The notes under the pieces were generated by a model that was not told where the DNA came from, did no database searches, and saw only the letters and a program-made list of their open reading frames with translations. From an uncultured Lachnoanaerobaculum sp. (GTDB lineage: Bacteria; Bacillota; Clostridia; Lachnospirales; Lachnospiraceae), in the NCBI GenBank assembly GCA_937925515.1, contig CALALP010000049.1, positions 1 through 9,532 on the forward strand: a stretch of DNA of 9,532 nucleotides, in the 5' to 3' direction. The position numbers and the translations under genes are program-made. Shown in pieces: positions 7,291 through 9,532 of this stretch; the stretch's first letter is position 1; every line of letters begins with the position of its first letter.

Positions 7291-7329
7291 TTATGTAATT
7301 TGTCCCCCTACAGGGGACAAATTACATAA
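7291..7329 (+). other. Perfect 17-bp hairpin between xylB and xylA
   Basis: Bases 7291-7307 (TTATGTAATTTGTCCCC) are the exact inverted complement of 7313-7329, with a 5-nt loop CTACA. The tip is four G-C pairs and the base is AT-rich. No run of T follows the stem, so it is a poor intrinsic terminator on this strand. It ends 20 nt before the xylA ribosome binding site and lies 47 nt after the xylB stop. Plausible roles are an mRNA processing or stability element that sets xylA expression apart from the upstream genes, partial attenuation, a palindromic operator, or a mobile palindromic repeat. A possible TATACT (-10-like) at 7286-7291 overlaps its left edge with only a weak TTGAGG at 7265-7270, spaced 15 nt, so a local promoter is doubtful. 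Confidence 0.75.
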
Positions 7330-7349
7330 AATAATGAATAAATAATTTT

Positions 7350-7356
7350 GGAGGTG
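7350..7356 (+). promoter_or_regulatory. Ribosome binding site that fixes the ATG start of xylA
   Basis: GGAGGTG sits just before the ATG at 7360. An in-frame TTG at 7348 would place the start inside this site and add four residues (MEVF), so the ATG is preferred. The resulting 440 residues match the usual length of this xylose isomerase class. Confidence 0.85.
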
Positions 7357-7359
7357 TTT

Positions 7360-8682
7360 ATGAGCGAAATATTTAAAGGTATTCCTAAAATAATATATGA
7401 GGGAGCAGGTACAAAAAATCCTTTTGCATTTAGATATTATGATGCAGAAAAACAGATAATGGGAAAGAAAATGAAAGACCATTTATCATTTGCAATGGCT
7501 TGGTGGCATAATTTAGGTGCAAATGGAACAGATATGTTTGGAGTGGGTACAATAGATAAAAGCTTTGGAGCAAAGGCAGGTACAATAGAGCATGCAAAGG
7601 CTAAAGTAGATGCCGGTATAGAGTTTATGCAAAAACTTGGAATAAATTACTATTGCTTTCATGATGTAGATCTTGTACCTGAGTATTCAGAAGATATTAA
7701 TGTTACAAATAAGTATTTAGATGAGGTTTCAGACTACATTTTAGAAAAGACTAAGGGAACAGACATAAGATGTCTTTGGGGAACTGCAAATATGTTTAGT
7801 AATCCAAGGTATATGAATGGAGCAGCCTCTACAAATAGTGCAGATGTATTTTGTTTTGCCGCTGCACAAATAAAAAAGGCCTTAGATATTACTGTAAAAC
7901 TTGGAGGACAAAATTATGTTTTCTGGGGTGGTAGAGAGGGATATGAAACTCTACTTAATACAGATGTAAAGTTTGAACAGGATAATATAGCAAGACTTAT
8001 GAAATTGGCAGTTGAATATGGAAGAAAAATAGGACTTAAGGGTTCATTTTTTATAGAGCCTAAACCAAAAGAGCCTATGAAACATCAGTATGATTTTGAT
8101 GCTGCAACAGCAATCGGTTTTCTTAAAGAATATGGCTTAGATAAGGATTTTAAATTAAATATTGAGGCAAATCATGCTACTTTAGCAGGGCATACTTTCC
8201 AACATGAACTTAGAATCTCTGCTATGAATAATATGCTCGGTTCAGTAGATGCAAATACAGGAGATACTCTACTTGGTTGGGATACAGATGAATTTCCTTA
8301 TAATATCTATGATACTACATTTGCAATGTATGAAATATTAAAAAATGGAGGAATTGAGGGAGGACTTAACTTTGATGCAAAAAATAGACGACCGTCAAAT
8401 ACCTATGAAGACATGTTTTATGCTTTTATTCTAAGTATGGATTCATTTGCACTTGGTCTTATAAAAGCTGCTAAACTTATTGAGGATAAAAGAATAGATG
8501 ATTTTATAAAAGATAGATATTCTTCCTATAAAGAGGGCATTGGAAAGAAGATACAAGAGGGGAATGTATCACTAGAAGAACTTAGTGATTATGCTCTAAA
8601 ACTTAAAAAGCCTCAAAGTCCTAGTTCAGGTCGCCAAGAGTATTTGCAAAGTATTGTAAATGATATTTTGTTTGGAAATTAG
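7360..8682 (+). CDS. xylA: Xylose isomerase
   Basis: The 440-residue protein interconverts D-xylose and D-xylulose in the cytoplasm using two divalent metal ions. It belongs to the longer class II enzymes found in Firmicutes, Bacteroidetes and Escherichia coli. Catalytic His101 and Asp104 lie in YCFHDVDL (98-105), at the same numbers as in the E. coli enzyme. Metal ligands are visible in FFIEPKPKEP (230-239; Glu233, Lys235 nearby), NIEANHATLAGH (267-278; Glu269, His272), SVDANTGD (295-302; Asp297), GWDTDEFP (306-313; Asp308, Asp310) and NFDAK (337-341; Asp339). VFWGGREGYETLLNT (187-201) is the sugar-binding signature. All key residues appear present, so it should be active. It lies 116 nt after xylB, behind a strong hairpin, so it may be co-transcribed but separately tuned. 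A 38-nt gap leads to the next gene without an evident terminator. Confidence 0.97.
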   Translation: MSEIFKGIPKIIYEGAGTKNPFAFRYYDAEKQIMGKKMKDHLSFAMAWWHNLGANGTDMFGVGTIDKSFGAKAGTIEHAKAKVDAGIEFMQKLGINYYCFHDVDLVPEYSEDINVTNKYLDEVSDYILEKTKGTDIRCLWGTANMFSNPRYMNGAASTNSADVFCFAAAQIKKALDITVKLGGQNYVFWGGREGYETLLNTDVKFEQDNIARLMKLAVEYGRKIGLKGSFFIEPKPKEPMKHQYDFDAATAIGFLKEYGLDKDFKLNIEANHATLAGHTFQHELRISAMNNMLGSVDANTGDTLLGWDTDEFPYNIYDTTFAMYEILKNGGIEGGLNFDAKNRRPSNTYEDMFYAFILSMDSFALGLIKAAKLIEDKRIDDFIKDRYSSYKEGIGKKIQEGNVSLEELSDYALKLKKPQSPSSGRQEYLQSIVNDILFGN

Positions 8683-8708
8683 TATTTGATAATAGGTAAA
8701 AGTCTGTT

Positions 8709-8714
8709 TTGGAG
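8709..8714 (+). promoter_or_regulatory. Ribosome binding site that fixes the start of the AlkD-like gene
   Basis: TTGGAG at 8709-8714 lies 6 nt before the ATG at 8721. The in-frame TTG at 8709 overlaps the site and would add only MEHT, so the ATG is the better start. Confidence 0.75.
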
Positions 8715-8720
8715 CATACC

Positions 8721-9449
8721 ATGTCAATCAATTTAAACGAAATAATATTAGAAAATCTAAAATCACTAAGTGAGGGAGAATATGCAGATTTTAATTCAAA
8801 ACTTATTCCTAATATAAATAGAGAGAAAATTTTAGGGGTAAGAATTCCTAATCTTAGAAAATTAGCCAAGAAATATGTTTTAGAAAAAAATATAGATGAG
8901 TTTATGCAACATTTACCACATGAATTTTATGAGGAGAATACATTACATGCTATTATCATAGACTCATTTAAAATAAAATCAGAAGATGACTATAAAAAAG
9001 TTATTTTTGAATTGGATAGGTTTTTACCATTTATTGATAACTGGGCGACTTGCGATAGTCTTTCATTAAAGAGTATAAAAAATTACAGAAAAACATTTAT
9101 AAAAGAAATTTATAAGTGGCTTAACTCTAAGCATACCTATACTGTCAGATTTGCAATAGGAATGTTAATGATACATTATCTAGGAGATGATTATAAGAGT
9201 GAATATTTAGAGCTTGTAGCAAATATTAAATCTGAGGAATATTACATCAATATGATGATTGCTTGGTATATGGCTACTGCACTTATAAATCATTATGATG
9301 AGGTAGTGGATATTTTAAATAAAAATGTCATGCCGGTATGGGTACATAATAAGACAATTCAAAAGGTAATCGAGAGTTTTAGGATTACAAAAGAGCAAAA
9401 GGATTATTTAAGGACTTTAAAGAGGTCAAAAAAAGAAATTACTATATAA
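8721..9449 (+). CDS. AlkD-like DNA alkylation repair protein (HEAT-like repeats)
   Basis: The 242-residue, all-helical protein matches the DNA alkylation repair family (AlkC/AlkD-type HEAT-like repeats). These enzymes wrap around duplex DNA and excise positively charged alkylated bases such as 3-methyladenine or 7-methylguanine without flipping the base. Diagnostic blocks are LGVRIPNLRKLAK (38-50), FLPFIDNWATCDSLS (101-115), TVRFAIGMLMIHYL (141-154), YYINMMIAWYMATAL (174-188) and HNKTIQKVIESFRI (209-222). Trp108, Asp112, Arg143 and Trp182 occupy places equivalent to the Trp109, Asp113, Arg148 and Trp187 that I recall for Bacillus cereus AlkD, with similar spacing. This argues for a working active site. 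Some relatives (AlkD2-type) are reported to lack glycosylase activity, so function is not certain. The C-terminus is basic (KRSKKE). It follows xylA by 38 nt on the same strand and may be read through from it, though no functional link to xylose use is evident. Confidence 0.9.
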   Translation: MSINLNEIILENLKSLSEGEYADFNSKLIPNINREKILGVRIPNLRKLAKKYVLEKNIDEFMQHLPHEFYEENTLHAIIIDSFKIKSEDDYKKVIFELDRFLPFIDNWATCDSLSLKSIKNYRKTFIKEIYKWLNSKHTYTVRFAIGMLMIHYLGDDYKSEYLELVANIKSEEYYINMMIAWYMATALINHYDEVVDILNKNVMPVWVHNKTIQKVIESFRITKEQKDYLRTLKRSKKEITI

Positions 9450-9467
9450 AAATGATTATATAATTAC

Positions 9468-9500
9468 GGAGCTGTCACAAAACTAGTTTGTAACAGCTCC
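9468..9500 (+). terminator. 33-nt near-perfect palindrome at the operon end, likely 3'-end hairpin or dispersed repeat
   Basis: GGAGCTGT at 9468-9475 pairs with ACAGCTCC at 9493-9500, and ACAAA at 9477-9481 with TTTGT at 9487-9491, giving 13 bp with one C-A mismatch (9476/9492) and a 5-nt loop. It lies 18 nt after the AlkD-like stop, where a terminator is expected. No T-run follows on the + strand (TATTAAG), so an intrinsic terminator is not secure. Its arm GCTGTCACAAAA resembles the motif near 532 and 7270, which suggests membership of a dispersed palindromic repeat family. The remainder of the window, 9501-9532, shows nothing identifiable. Confidence 0.5.
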
Positions 9501-9532
9501 TATTAAGAAAAGCTAAGAAAGATTATTTGCCT

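Noticed and set aside
7291..7329. Classical Rho-independent terminator between xylB and xylA
   Set aside because: The stem is excellent, but what follows is AATAATGAAT and not a T-run, so it was listed as a hairpin of unknown role.
7348..7359. Start of xylA at the in-frame TTG at 7348
   Set aside because: The TTG overlaps the GGAGGTG ribosome binding site of the ATG at 7360, and the ATG gives the usual 440-residue enzyme.
8709..8720. Start of the AlkD-like gene at the in-frame TTG at 8709
   Set aside because: It lies within the TTGGAG ribosome binding site; the ATG at 8721 has correct spacing.
1..9532. CRISPR array, tRNA or rRNA genes
   Set aside because: No regularly spaced direct repeats, tRNA cloverleaf or rRNA-like blocks were seen on either strand.

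Overview
The window is strongly AT-rich, with tightly packed same-strand genes, AGGAGG-type ribosome binding sites and one TTG start. This fits a low-GC Gram-positive anaerobe. The gene content (cytoplasmic xylan-oligosaccharide hydrolases with xylose isomerase and xylulokinase) suggests a Clostridia/Lachnospiraceae gut or oral fibre user. The genus cannot be fixed from the sequence alone.

Layout, all on the + strand. (1) 1-303 is the 3' end of an IS200/IS605-type TnpB-like gene that runs in from the left. It is followed at 316-452 by a compact series of RNA hairpins in the position expected of an omega-RNA/right end of the element. (2) 453-619 is a gene-free leader with two further hairpins and no convincing promoter. 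(3) 620-7243 is a closely packed three-gene run: a GH115 alpha-glucuronidase, a GH3 beta-xylosidase and xylulokinase (xylB). (4) 7244-7359 is a spacer with a perfect 17-bp hairpin. (5) 7360-8682 is xylose isomerase (xylA). (6) 8721-9449 is an AlkD-like DNA alkylation repair protein. (7) 9450-9532 holds a 33-nt near-perfect palindrome and no gene.

The four sugar genes form a complete intracellular route. GH115 removes (4-O-methyl)glucuronic acid side chains from imported xylo-oligosaccharides, and GH3 releases xylose from the chain ends. XylA converts xylose to xylulose, and XylB phosphorylates it to xylulose 5-phosphate for the pentose phosphate or phosphoketolase routes. Neither hydrolase has a signal peptide, so a transporter and secreted xylanases must be encoded elsewhere. 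No transporter, regulator or uronate-catabolism gene lies in the window.

I found no clearly novel multi-gene system. The items most worth a second look are the structured RNA behind the atypical TnpB-like protein, the perfect hairpin between xylB and xylA, and a short motif, G[GC]TGT[CT][GA]CAA, that recurs in three separate intergenic regions and may mark a dispersed palindromic or insertion-sequence-derived repeat.
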